This document shows positions 9,196-17,743 of a stretch of DNA of 56,544 nt, piece after piece. This stretch comes from Methylotenera_A sp046598525 (GTDB lineage Bacteria > Pseudomonadota > Gammaproteobacteria > Burkholderiales > Methylophilaceae), in the NCBI GenBank assembly GCA_046598525.1, contig JBKJIJ010000019.1, forward strand, positions 1-56,544. The letters run 5' to 3'. Numbering within the stretch: the stretch's first letter is position 1; every line of letters starts with the position of its first letter. The translations under genes were made by a program, and so were the position numbers. The notes beneath the pieces are model-generated. The model was not told the origin of the DNA and ran no database searches. It saw only the letters and a program-made list of their open reading frames with translations.

Positions 9196-9579
9196 ACATA
9201 AGCCATTTGGCGCCGGTACTAATTTGTGCTTGCAACCAGCGCAATGCGGATTATTACTATTTTAAAAGCTGCCGAAAAAGTAAATATTAAATTGCCAAGT
9301 TAGCATTAACGTTTGGCCAAAAGCGAATTTCATAGCATTTAAGAAAATTGAAGGCTGCATGCATTCAAACAATTCATACCGCAAACCTAACCTAATTTAG
9401 CCATTTAAAGCCTCAAATTGACACCACGAAATTTGTGATTAGCAATTCACAAAAATGTCATTTGTAAACAATAGTTAAGTCTGTATTTGGTGGCGCTCAA
9501 TTAATTGCTTTTTGATGTGCAATATGATTTTCTACGTTTATATCAATTTGAAAAAAAATATAAGATTGGTGCACAAATC
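9196..9579 (+). other. Intergenic region with duplicated EAL upstream block
   Basis: The 384 bp between EAL genes 1 and 2 hold no supported gene or RNA. The right part (9462-9535) repeats the two sequence elements found before EAL gene 1, so it is probably the promoter region of gene 2. An in-frame upstream extension (from 9505) is rejected as coding because both paralogues start at the position equivalent to 9580. In the left part I see nothing beyond AT-rich sequence. Confidence 0.5.
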
Positions 9580-10902
9580 ATGGCCATAGAAAATGCTTCC
9601 ATTGAGCAACATAAAAACAAGGTTACTTACCTTTTAAATGTTGCCACTATTGTCATTACAGTAGTCGCCATTTCTTGGGCAATATTCTTTATTTCTATTC
9701 AAGATTGGCTAAGTCTTGCGATGGAATCGACTCTGGTTGCGCTGGGTTACATGGGTTACTGGAACAACAAACGCAACAATATCAAAATAATTGCGCATGT
9801 GTATTTTCCTCTGCTTTTTTTGATGATTTGTGTCGTGTGTTTGTTTTTTGATGTACATAATTTAGTTGTACCCAGATCAAATCACCATTATTTTTTGCCC
9901 ATGGCTTTATATGCCTACGTGCTGTATCAAGATGATCATCCTTATTTAAAGATTGGTGCACCCGCCGTTATTTCGTTGGCTTTTTTGCTGTTTGCCTGCA
10001 CACACACCGGCTTCAATTTATCGTCAGTGCCTGATGCCGATCGATTGACGCGGGTTTGGCTAACTAATGGTGTAGCGCTTTTTATGCTCTCATTGGTGGC
10101 GCTGATTATGCAATCTGATTTTAAAGTGCGCCACACTTTAGAGCTTGATTTAAGCAATGCGCTATTAAAAGACGAGCTAAAACTTTACTATCAGCCGCAG
10201 GTAGAACATGGCGGAAAAACAGTGGGTGCAGAAGCGTTAACCAGATGGCGCCATCCCATTCTTGGCATTATTCCGCCCAGCATATTTATTCCGCTAGCGG
10301 AAAAAAGTGATTTAATTTTGCATTTGGGTAAACATGCACTCTCTTCCGCCTGCTATCAATTAGCTAGCTGGGCGCAATCTGATAGCACCGCGCATTTAAC
10401 GCTATCGGTCAATATCAGCGTAAAGCAGTTTCAAAGTCATGATTTTGTGCAGCATATTATTAAGCTGATTAATGAAACCAAAATTGATGCGCGCAAGCTA
10501 CAACTTGAGATTACCGAAAGCATTTTTGCAAATGATTTAGAAGGTATTTTACTCAAAATGTCGCAATTAAAAGCGCATGGCGTAAGGCTTTCATTAGACG
10601 ATTTTGGTACTGGCTATTCCAGCTTATCTTATGTAAAAAACTTGCCGCTGGATGAATTGAAAATTGACAAATCATTTGTAAAAGATGTGCTAAGCAACGT
10701 GAGCGCTGCGACCATTACCAAAATGATTATATCGTTAGCGCACGAATTAATTATTGGCATTATTGCAGAAGGTGTAGAAACAACTGAGCAACGGCAATTT
10801 TTAATTGCCAATGGCTGCCACAATTTTCAAGGCTATTTATATAGCACGCCTTTGCCTATTCATGAATTCAATGCTTTTGTGCATGGCAAAGGCAAGAGTT
10901 AA
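9580..10902 (+). CDS. Membrane EAL-domain protein 2 (predicted c-di-GMP phosphodiesterase)
   Basis: A 440-residue paralogue of the preceding protein with the same six-helix N-terminal half and C-terminal EAL domain. The motif is intact (GAEALTRW), as are the LSVNIS, LQLEITES, DDFGTGYSS, ELKIDKSF, IIAEGVET and NFQGYL motifs. The start at 9580 (MAIENASIEQHKNK) is chosen by alignment with both paralogues, which begin with the same M-x-I-E pattern. The open frame extends 25 codons upstream without support. The C-terminal half is more conserved with its neighbours than the membrane half, consistent with sensor divergence. Confidence 0.92.
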   Translation: MAIENASIEQHKNKVTYLLNVATIVITVVAISWAIFFISIQDWLSLAMESTLVALGYMGYWNNKRNNIKIIAHVYFPLLFLMICVVCLFFDVHNLVVPRSNHHYFLPMALYAYVLYQDDHPYLKIGAPAVISLAFLLFACTHTGFNLSSVPDADRLTRVWLTNGVALFMLSLVALIMQSDFKVRHTLELDLSNALLKDELKLYYQPQVEHGGKTVGAEALTRWRHPILGIIPPSIFIPLAEKSDLILHLGKHALSSACYQLASWAQSDSTAHLTLSVNISVKQFQSHDFVQHIIKLINETKIDARKLQLEITESIFANDLEGILLKMSQLKAHGVRLSLDDFGTGYSSLSYVKNLPLDELKIDKSFVKDVLSNVSAATITKMIISLAHELIIGIIAEGVETTEQRQFLIANGCHNFQGYLYSTPLPIHEFNAFVHGKGKS

Positions 10903-10990
10903 TACCTGCAGGTCTACTAAGCAATGCCCTTAACTAGCGCATAGCAGCTTGGCTGCTCAACGCGATTAAATCAAACAAGATAAGGCCGTC

Positions 10991-12313
10991 ATGACTATAG
11001 AGAACAGGTCTAGTGATCAACATCATAATAAGTTGGCTTATCTTTTAAAAATTGCCTCTATCGTAATTACAGTCATATCCTTGTTGTGGACTGTATTCTA
11101 CTTTTCTATTCAAAATTGGCTGGGTGTCATCATGGAGGCCGCATTGACTATGCTGGGCTTTATGGGCTACTGGCACACCAAACGCAATAATACTAAAATA
11201 ATTGCCTATGTTTACTTTCCTCTGATGTTTGTTATGGTTTGCGCAGTCTGTTTATCTCTTGATGTGCCAACGGCTGCTGTAGCAAGATCCGACCACCACT
11301 ATTTTCTGCCGATGGCTTTGTACGCCTACGTGATGTATCAAGATGATCATGCCTATTTAAAGATTGGCGCACCCGCTTTAGTGTCAATCGCTTTTATGGT
11401 TTTTGCTTCCACTCACATTGGTTTCGATCTATCTGGAATGACTGTCCATCATCGATTGATTGCTGCGTGGCTAACCAATGGCGTCGCACTTGTAATGCTA
11501 TTTTTGGTGGCCCTGATTATGCAATCCGATTTTAAAATGCGTCATACATTGGAGCTTGACCTGAGTAAAGCGCTGTTTAAAAATGAGCTACATTTTCACT
11601 TTCAACCTCAAGTAAACGAACATAGCAAAACGCTGGGTGCTGAATTATTAGCGCGATGGCGCCATTCCAGTTTGGGCAATATTGCACCCGATGTATTTAT
11701 TCCGCTGGCTGAGAAAAGCGATTTGATTTTGCATTTGGGCAAGCACGCTTTAGCGATTGCTTGTGATCAGTTAGCGATCTGGGCTAAAAATGTGGCAACC
11801 AAGCATTTAACCTTATCTGTCAATATTAGCGTCAAGCAGTTTCAACACCCTGATTTTGTGCAACATCTTGTGACACTTATTAATGAAAGCAAAATAGACG
11901 CGAGCAAGCTACAGCTTGAGATTACCGAAAGCATTTTCTCAAATGATTTAGAAGGTATTTTACTTAAAATGACAGAATTAAAAGCGCATGGCATAAGGCT
12001 GTCATTAGACGATTTTGGCACTGGCTATTCCAGCTTATCTTACGTAAAAAATTTGCCGTTAGATGAATTGAAAATTGATAAATCTTTTGTAAAAGATGTG
12101 CTAAGTAATGTGAGCGCTGCGACCATTACCAACATGATTATCTCGCTTGCGCACGAATTAAATATTGCCATTATTGCTGAAGGTGTAGAAATAGATGAGC
12201 AGCGACAGTTTCTAGTTCAGAATGGTTGTCGCCACTTTCAAGGCTATTTGTTTAGCAAGCCTTTGCCTATCCAAGAATTTAATACTTTTGTGCTGGCCAA
12301 ATCAAAGGTTTAA
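10991..12313 (+). CDS. Membrane EAL-domain protein 3 with an ELL motif variant
   Basis: The third 440-residue paralogue, 88 bp after the second and possibly on the same transcript. The membrane half is recognisable (HHYFLPMALYAYVMYQDDH). In the catalytic half the signature reads ELL (GAELLARW), keeping the metal-ligand Glu218, and the remaining catalytic residues (LSVNIS, LEITES, DDFGTGYSS, ELKIDKSF, AEGVE, FQGYL) are all present. Activity is therefore likely, but substrate handling could differ, since the YYQPQ segment is FHFQPQ. No copy of the upstream block of genes 1 and 2 was found before it. Confidence 0.92.
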   Translation: MTIENRSSDQHHNKLAYLLKIASIVITVISLLWTVFYFSIQNWLGVIMEAALTMLGFMGYWHTKRNNTKIIAYVYFPLMFVMVCAVCLSLDVPTAAVARSDHHYFLPMALYAYVMYQDDHAYLKIGAPALVSIAFMVFASTHIGFDLSGMTVHHRLIAAWLTNGVALVMLFLVALIMQSDFKMRHTLELDLSKALFKNELHFHFQPQVNEHSKTLGAELLARWRHSSLGNIAPDVFIPLAEKSDLILHLGKHALAIACDQLAIWAKNVATKHLTLSVNISVKQFQHPDFVQHLVTLINESKIDASKLQLEITESIFSNDLEGILLKMTELKAHGIRLSLDDFGTGYSSLSYVKNLPLDELKIDKSFVKDVLSNVSAATITNMIISLAHELNIAIIAEGVEIDEQRQFLVQNGCRHFQGYLFSKPLPIQEFNTFVLAKSKV

Positions 12314-12375
12314 TCAGTTTTATTTTTGTGCAATTGATTCTTCAATTCAATCTCTTGTATTAAAATTTTTTGAGC

Positions 12376-13281
12376 TTAGCCTCTTGGATGATGCACGCTG
12401 TGCAGTTGCTTTAAGCGCTCGCGTGCCACATGCGTGTAAATCTGCGTAGTAGAAATATCCGAATGACCCAACAACATTTGCACCACACGTAAATCGGCGC
12501 CATGATTCAGTAAATGCGTGGCAAAAGCGTGGCGTAACACATGCGGGCTCATGTGTTTATGAATACCTGCCAGCAGCGCGTAGCGTTTAATCAAATACCA
12601 AAACGCTTGGCGCGTCATCATATCGGCGCGGTTGGTCACAAAAAGCGCATCGCATAATTTGTTTTGCAAAATTTCAGGCCGCGCATAGTTTAAATATTGA
12701 TCTATCCAGCTTGCCGCCTCTTGGCCCATTGGCACAAGGCGCGTTTTGCTACCCTTACCCGTTACGCGCACCACGCCATCTTGCGTGCTCACTTCGTTCA
12801 CTTTAACTGTCACCAACTCTGAAACGCGCAAACCGCTGGCGTATAACAATTCCAGCATTGCTCTATCGCGCAAGCCAATAGGCTGATTAATATCAGGCGC
12901 GTTCAGCAAATCGCTTACCTCTTGCTCATTTAAACTTTTAGGCAAGCTACGCGGCAATTTGGGTGATTCAATTTGCAGTGTTGGGTCTAGCTGGATTAAG
13001 TTTTCGCGCAAAGCATAGCGATAAAAGCGGCGCATGCTGGCAACCAGCCGGCTGATACTTCGCGGCTTACTCTGTGGAAATTTAAAAGCTAAATAATGTT
13101 GAATATCGGCTTGGTTTACGCTTAATAAATCGCGCTGCTGGGCAATAAGCCAAGTATGAAATTGGCTTAAATCGGCGCGATAACTTTCAAGCGTGTTTTT
13201 AGATAATCCATCTTCTAACCAAAGATGGTCAATAAAAGTATCCAGTTCGCTTGCGGTTTTAACTTGGTCTAATTCAGCCAA
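12376..13281 (-). CDS. xerD: Site-specific tyrosine recombinase XerD
   Basis: XerD, with XerC, resolves chromosome dimers at dif during division. The 301-residue protein has an N-terminal SAM-like core-binding domain (residues about 10-95) and a catalytic domain with all expected residues: R152 (GLRVSEL), K176, H247 and R250 (HVLRHAFATHLL), H273 (LLGHSDISTT) and nucleophile Y282 (IYTHV). The length and the sequence fit chromosomal XerD and not a phage integrase. It is convergent with EAL gene 3 and 6 bp after ogt. Confidence 0.95.
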   Translation of the reverse strand: MAELDQVKTASELDTFIDHLWLEDGLSKNTLESYRADLSQFHTWLIAQQRDLLSVNQADIQHYLAFKFPQSKPRSISRLVASMRRFYRYALRENLIQLDPTLQIESPKLPRSLPKSLNEQEVSDLLNAPDINQPIGLRDRAMLELLYASGLRVSELVTVKVNEVSTQDGVVRVTGKGSKTRLVPMGQEAASWIDQYLNYARPEILQNKLCDALFVTNRADMMTRQAFWYLIKRYALLAGIHKHMSPHVLRHAFATHLLNHGADLRVVQMLLGHSDISTTQIYTHVARERLKQLHSVHHPRG

Positions 13282-13287
13282 ACTGGT

Positions 13288-13782
13288 TTACTCTTTTTCA
13301 AAACGCACACCTTCATGCTGCAATAGCCATTGCTTGATTTTTAAGCCATCTACTTGGCCGCGCATATAGCCGCCCAAACCATTTTTAGCCACCACGCGAT
13401 GGCAAGGAATAACCAAAGGTAAATGGTTAGCACCACATGCGTTTGCAACAGCGCGCGGGCCGCTGCCAATCTGCGCGGCTATTTCGCCGTAAGTGAGTAC
13501 TCGCCCACATGGAATAGCGCTAATCGCTTGCCACACGCGGCGCTGAAACGGCGTGCCTTTATAAACGATGGGCAAATTAAAATCGTTGTAAGCATTACTA
13601 AAATAAGCCTCAATTTGCATAGCCACTTTTTCGGCCATTTTATGCTGTGCGGGCTTGGGTTCATGCTTTTCGGTTAGCAGCTCAATCACCACCTGCACCC
13701 CTTGTACGGCAATACCTACCGCACCAAATGGCACTGTCAAAATCGCATCGTATTGCAGGGGGTGCTTATTATTAGTCTGCAT
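13288..13782 (-). CDS. ogt: Methylated-DNA--protein-cysteine methyltransferase (Ogt/MGMT)
   Basis: A suicide DNA repair protein that accepts the alkyl group from O6-alkylguanine onto a cysteine. This 164-residue protein has the helix-turn-helix recognition segment RVLTYGEIAAQIGSGPRAVANACGANHLP and the active site IPCHRVV with C127. The N-terminal half is short, as in Ogt-type enzymes without an AraC/Ada regulatory domain. It is followed by xerD after 6 bp, and its promoter must lie in 13783-13945, just behind the rplS terminator. Confidence 0.95.
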   Translation of the reverse strand: MQTNNKHPLQYDAILTVPFGAVGIAVQGVQVVIELLTEKHEPKPAQHKMAEKVAMQIEAYFSNAYNDFNLPIVYKGTPFQRRVWQAISAIPCGRVLTYGEIAAQIGSGPRAVANACGANHLPLVIPCHRVVAKNGLGGYMRGQVDGLKIKQWLLQHEGVRFEKE

Positions 13783-13863
13783 ATTGTTGATTAAATTGAG
13801 CCCTGAATAGGTTTAATTTCTACAGTTACTAATTTAACTTAAATATGAAAACTAACGCAAATA

Positions 13864-13903
13864 AAAAAGCCCCAAAACAGTATTAATTGTTTTGGGGCTT
13901 TTA
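13864..13903 (-). terminator. Rho-independent terminator of rpsP-rimM-trmD-rplS
   Basis: A strong inverted repeat AGCCCCAAAACA / TGTTTTGGGGCT with an 8-nt loop, flanked on both sides by A/T runs, 43 bp after the rplS stop. Read on the minus strand the stem is followed by a run of T. The flanking runs could let it work in both directions. Confidence 0.9.
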
Positions 13904-13945
13904 ATATGACTAAAAAAAGCTAAAAATTTAATCTAAATAACTAAA

Positions 13946-14341
13946 TTATGCTTTTTCTACTGGCGCCAATACTTCTTTTTCGCGCGCTACTAATTTTTCT
14001 TTAATACGTGCCGATTTACCTGAACGCTCACGCAAGTAGTACAGTTTGGCACGACGTACATCACCGCGACGTTTCACTTCGATTGAAGCGATTAATGGTG
14101 AATACGTTTGGAATGTACGCTCAACACCTTCACCAGAAGAGATTTTACGCACAATAAATGATGAGTTAAGGCCACGGTTACGAATAGCGATTACAACGCC
14201 TTCATAAGCCTGCACACGTTTACGCGTACCCTCAACCACGTTCACACCAACTACCACTGTATCGCCTGGGGCGAAAGGTGGAATCACTTTACCTAAACGG
14301 GCAATTTCTTCCGTTTCTAACATTTTAATAATATCTGCCAT
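13946..14341 (-). CDS. rplS: 50S ribosomal protein L19
   Basis: L19 lies at the 30S-50S interface. The 131-residue protein shows the typical IPPFAPGDTVVVGVNVVEGTRKRVQAYEGVVIA start region and VRKISSGEGVERTFQTYSPLI, RRGDVRRAKLYYLRERSGKSARIKE in the middle. A short extension after REKEVLAP is ordinary for betaproteobacteria. It is the last gene of the rpsP operon and is followed by a clear terminator. Confidence 0.97.
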   Translation of the reverse strand: MADIIKMLETEEIARLGKVIPPFAPGDTVVVGVNVVEGTRKRVQAYEGVVIAIRNRGLNSSFIVRKISSGEGVERTFQTYSPLIASIEVKRRGDVRRAKLYYLRERSGKSARIKEKLVAREKEVLAPVEKA

Positions 14342-14431
14342 GCTATTTTCCTTTTTTATCGCTTAGCTTGCCTTTTTAAGGCTTTACGCTTTGCGAGTTC
14401 CTTTTAATTGTAAAGAAGCTTGTTCCTGTAA

Positions 14432-15208
14432 CTATTGGGTTTTTGTTGCGGCTAGCGCATCATCCACTTCTTGTAACAGCCGTGCTTCTTCTTTCGTCAA
14501 CGACCTTGCGGCCAGTAAATCAGGGCGTTTCGCCCTTGTTAGCAATAACGATTGTTTTAATCGCCATTCTCTAATTTTTGCATGGTTTCCAGATAATAAG
14601 ACTTCTGGCACCTTTTGTTCTTCACTGTTTTCCAAAAATAAGGCTTCTGGTCGCGTGTAATGCGGATAATCCAGCAGACCATTCACAAATGAATCTTCTA
14701 TTGCTGAATCTGCATCACCCAACACACCTGGCAATTGCCTTACAAGCGCATCTATTAGCGCCATGGCGGGTAATTCACCGCCACTTAATACATAGTCGCC
14801 AATTGATAATTCCTCATCCACCAGCGCGTTAATCAAGCGTTCATCCACACCTTCGTAACGACTTGCCAGCAATATTAAACCTTGCATTTGGCTTAGTTGC
14901 ATCACTTTTTGGTGATTTAACGTAACGCCACGCGGCGATAAATGAATCACATACGGCTTAATTCCTAAAGCAAGTTGCTGTTGCTTTGCCATTTCAACCG
15001 CTTTTGCTAGCGGTTCGGCTAACATCACCATCCCAGGCCCACCACCGTAAGGTCTATCGTCTACGGTTTTATGATTATCCTGCGTAAAATCGCGCGGATT
15101 AATCACATTGACACTATAAATTTTTCGCTCTATTGCCCTTGATGTAATGCCAAATTTGGTAATGGCATCAAACATATCAGGAAACAAGCTTATTACATCA
15201 AAACGCAT
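14432..15208 (-). CDS. trmD: tRNA (guanine-N1)-methyltransferase TrmD
   Basis: TrmD methylates G37 of tRNAs that have G36, preventing +1 frameshifting. The 258-residue protein has the SPOUT trefoil-knot signatures: MRFDVISLFPDMF start, DDRPYGGGPGMVM, LLASRYEGVDERLI, and IGDYVLSGGELPAM, followed by the C-terminal DNA/RNA-binding half (LDYPHYTRPE and LLSGNHAKIREWR). It sits between rimM and rplS in the standard order. Confidence 0.97.
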   Translation of the reverse strand: MRFDVISLFPDMFDAITKFGITSRAIERKIYSVNVINPRDFTQDNHKTVDDRPYGGGPGMVMLAEPLAKAVEMAKQQQLALGIKPYVIHLSPRGVTLNHQKVMQLSQMQGLILLASRYEGVDERLINALVDEELSIGDYVLSGGELPAMALIDALVRQLPGVLGDADSAIEDSFVNGLLDYPHYTRPEALFLENSEEQKVPEVLLSGNHAKIREWRLKQSLLLTRAKRPDLLAARSLTKEEARLLQEVDDALAATKTQ

Positions 15209-15277
15209 CGGCTAATTTTAGCTTTCTATGCTTGCTTATATTAAGGCGCTATATTCAAGCGTTCTTCAATCAAGCGG

Positions 15278-15841
15278 CTAGAACTCAGCGTCCCAGTCTA
15301 CAAGCATGGTTTTTGCTTCTAAATTAACATTTAAAATGGTTTGCGCGGTAAAAGGAATCAGTCGCTCACGACTTTCAGATCCTTCTTTGCTACTCACCAC
15401 AATCACATCATTTGCGCCTGTTTCAAACACATCGCTAATTTCACCAAACGCAATATCTTGCTGATTTTTAACGCTTACACCAATCAAATCTGACCAGTAA
15501 TATTCATTTTCGGCGGCTTCAGGTAAGGCATCTCGCGGAACAGCAATCTGTTTACCTTTGCAAGCAAATGCCGCATCGCGGTCATCAATGCCTTGCAATT
15601 TCACCACCAAAACATCGTTATGGATTTTCGCTTCAACAACATTAAGCTCACGCCAATTGTCGTCTTTGCCCAGCCACCATGTGTCGTAATCAAACAAACT
15701 ATCCATGGTTTCGGTATCAGGCACTACTTTTAGCCATCCAAAAACACCGTAGGGCGCCACAATGCGCCCCATGACTACTAAATTCTCTGGCAAATTATTT
15801 GTCAGAGAATTGGCTGTTACTTTAGTTGTGACTAAACTCAT
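15278..15841 (-). CDS. rimM: Ribosome maturation factor RimM
   Basis: RimM assists assembly of the 30S head and binds S19. The 187-residue protein has the RimM N-terminal segment (VVMGRIVAPYGVFGWLKV) followed by a PRC-barrel domain (YYWSDLIGVSV...FGEISDVFETGANDVIVV and LIPFTAQTILNVNLEAKTMLVDW). The first 20 residues are extra and low in similarity, so a later start is possible, though no other Met precedes VVMGR. It is 50 bp after rpsP and co-transcribed with it. Confidence 0.95.
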   Translation of the reverse strand: MSLVTTKVTANSLTNNLPENLVVMGRIVAPYGVFGWLKVVPDTETMDSLFDYDTWWLGKDDNWRELNVVEAKIHNDVLVVKLQGIDDRDAAFACKGKQIAVPRDALPEAAENEYYWSDLIGVSVKNQQDIAFGEISDVFETGANDVIVVSSKEGSESRERLIPFTAQTILNVNLEAKTMLVDWDAEF

Positions 15842-15891
15842 TGCTTAAGACTGCCTAAAGCAATCAGATTCCCAGCAACGAACAACCCCAA

Positions 15892-16383
15892 TTAAGCGTC
15901 AGCTGCAGGTGTTTCTACAGCAGCGTCTGCTGGTACTTCAGCAGCAGCGGCTTCAGCAGCTTTTGCAGCGGCGGCTTCTTCAGCGGCTTTTGCAGCTTCG
16001 GCGGCGGCTTTAGCATCGGCTTCCGCTTTTGCAGCATCAGCAGCGGCTTTAACTTTAGCGGCTTCTAATGCAGCGGCTTTTGCTTTTGCAGCATCGGCTT
16101 TAGCAGCGTCTTTAGCTTTAGCCGCTAATGCCGCTTCTGGGCCTTTTGCAAACGTTTTAGCTAAACGTGCCACTGTATCTGACAGTTGTGCGCCATTGCC
16201 TGTCCAAAAAGTGATGCGGGCTTCATCAATACGTAAGCCTTCTGCACCAGCTTTGGCCGATGGGTTGTAAAAACCAACGCGCTCAATAAAGCGACCATCA
16301 CGACGATTGCGTGAATCAGCAACTACAACATTGTAAAATGGGCTCTTTTTAGAACCACCACGAGATAAACGAATCACTACCAT
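15892..16383 (-). CDS. rpsP: 30S ribosomal protein S16 with a long Ala/Lys C-terminal extension
   Basis: S16 is a structural small-subunit protein. Residues 1-85 are a normal S16 (MVVIRLSRGGSKKSPFYNVVVADSRNRRDGRFIERVGFYNP). The remaining roughly 78 residues are an Ala/Lys/Glu tail that becomes acidic at the end (ETPAADA), nearly doubling the usual length of 80-90. The tail is predicted to be helical or disordered, resembling histone H1-like low-complexity tails. The DNA of the tail is built from irregular gcN repeats. It is the first gene of the rpsP-rimM-trmD-rplS operon. Confidence 0.96.
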   Translation of the reverse strand: MVVIRLSRGGSKKSPFYNVVVADSRNRRDGRFIERVGFYNPSAKAGAEGLRIDEARITFWTGNGAQLSDTVARLAKTFAKGPEAALAAKAKDAAKADAAKAKAAALEAAKVKAAADAAKAEADAKAAAEAAKAAEEAAAAKAAEAAAAEVPADAAVETPAADA

Positions 16384-16486
16384 AGCTATATTTCTCTTTA
16401 ATAGAAAAGGTTATGCAGAAAGGCGCGGATTATACGTTAAAAACTAGAATCTTGACAAGCAAAATATTTAGATTAACTTCAAACCG

Positions 16487-17113
16487 TTAGCGATTTCTAC
16501 GATATTCCAGCGCCAAACTCACCAGCTCATGCTGTTTTTGTACATCCATTTTTTTAAATACATTTTTAATGTATTGGCGCACGGTTTCGGCGCTAATACC
16601 CATTACTTCTGACACTTCTTTAGCACTTCTACGTTCGGTTAACAGCACCACGCATTCCACTTCGCGCCGCGATAGGCCAAATTCGGCGCTTAGTCGCTCT
16701 GTCCAAAACTCATAATTTAAACTTAAATCTTTGATTAACATTAATACACTATGGCCATCGCGCCGCTCATCTAGCTGCTTTTGCATGCGGCTTATAGATA
16801 AATAATAGGGCCGCGGGTGCTGCGTGCGATGAATATAAATACTAATGGCGTTATCTTGGCTGTGCTGTGCATCAATCGCGGCGCTGATTGCCTGCTGTAA
16901 TCGCAGATTATCGGGTGCTAATTCGGCGGTTAATTTTTGATTAACAACAGTTAAACCATGTTGATTTTTAAGTAATATTTCGGCGGCGTTAGACGCAAAT
17001 AACACTTCTGCCCGGCTAGATACAATAATTAATGCCTGCCCTAAGTGCGCCAAACCTTGCTCTAGCATTTTAATGCGCCAACCTTCGTCTTGCTTAGCAT
17101 CATTGTTTGTCAT
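16487..17113 (-). CDS. LuxR-family transcriptional regulator with an N-terminal PAS-like domain
   Basis: A 208-residue protein whose C-terminus (about residues 145-205) is a clear LuxR/FixJ helix-turn-helix: FGLSRREVECVVLLTERRSAKEV, ISAETVRQYIKNVFKKMDV. The first 130 residues look like a PAS-type fold (QALIIVSSRAEVLFASNAAEILL). No phosphoacceptor receiver domain is seen, so the signal is unknown. It lies downstream of the secretion-like operon and in the same direction, 46 bp past the last gene, so it could control it. It is also a candidate for binding the palindromes at 27226 and 44435, without direct evidence. Confidence 0.85.
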   Translation of the reverse strand: MTNNDAKQDEGWRIKMLEQGLAHLGQALIIVSSRAEVLFASNAAEILLKNQHGLTVVNQKLTAELAPDNLRLQQAISAAIDAQHSQDNAISIYIHRTQHPRPYYLSISRMQKQLDERRDGHSVLMLIKDLSLNYEFWTERLSAEFGLSRREVECVVLLTERRSAKEVSEVMGISAETVRQYIKNVFKKMDVQKQHELVSLALEYRRNR

Positions 17114-17158
17114 TTTTATTATTACCTCAATTTAAGCAGATCAATTGTCATGGCTAGC

Positions 17159-17743
17159 TCACTCTTGTGCAAAGGCATTTAAATTGTTTGATTCTTGTGC
17201 CAAATCATCATCGTTGGCTTCTGGCTTTATTATTTCTTCTGTGTTTTGCGCTTCATCTGTTGCTAGCCTAAACTCAAATCGGGCATCGCTATACCGTGCA
17301 ATTGTGCCTGCTTGATTGGCTTGAAAGGTGTGAACAATAGTAGACGATAATATAGCTTGTTGCAACGTGCTTACAACGCCAGTTAATTGATTATCGTCAT
17401 TCAGCAATGGCACCCAATGTTGATTGGTTAAAGGATCTAAATACGCTTTGCGCAAATGATGCACAGGCGCCACAAATCGCTTGTCGGTTAGCAAATCGTC
17501 TACGCTTTTGGGCAAGGCCTTTAAACCGTTGGGCGATAGCTGATAGTAGCTTGCAATCGCGCGCTCATATTGCTTACCTACATACAGCCAATCTTGCTCT
17601 TTTTCGCGCTTAAGTTGGGTATCTTGGTTTTGTGTTACCACGGCCATACTCAGCGCAATCGCTGCAACCAAAAACAATACCGCCAAATAGGCCATGCCTG
17701 TTTGATGATGATTACGATATATTTGTGGTTTAAAAAGCATCAT
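17159..17743 (-). CDS. Pseudopilin-like protein (third minor pseudopilin of the secretion operon)
   Basis: A 194-residue protein with a basic leader ending in Gly (HHQTG) followed by one hydrophobic segment (MAYLAVLFLVAAIALSMAVV), the layout of a type IV pilin-like prepilin. It lacks the Glu at mature position 5 that most pseudopilins have, as GspK-type minor pseudopilins do. The rest has the KREKEQDWLYVGKQYERAIASYY pattern similar to the two pseudopilins upstream. It begins directly after the upstream stop codon. The product is probably a tip or minor pseudopilin. Confidence 0.7.
   Translation of the reverse strand: MMLFKPQIYRNHHQTGMAYLAVLFLVAAIALSMAVVTQNQDTQLKREKEQDWLYVGKQYERAIASYYQLSPNGLKALPKSVDDLLTDKRFVAPVHHLRKAYLDPLTNQHWVPLLNDDNQLTGVVSTLQQAILSSTIVHTFQANQAGTIARYSDARFEFRLATDEAQNTEEIIKPEANDDDLAQESNNLNAFAQE

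Noticed and set aside
9505..9579. N-terminal extension of EAL protein 2 (25 codons)
   Set aside because: Both paralogues start at the equivalent of 9580, and the region contains the duplicated upstream control block.
12376..13281. Phage or island integrase
   Set aside because: Length, sequence and operon position fit chromosomal XerD, and no attachment-site duplication is seen beside it.
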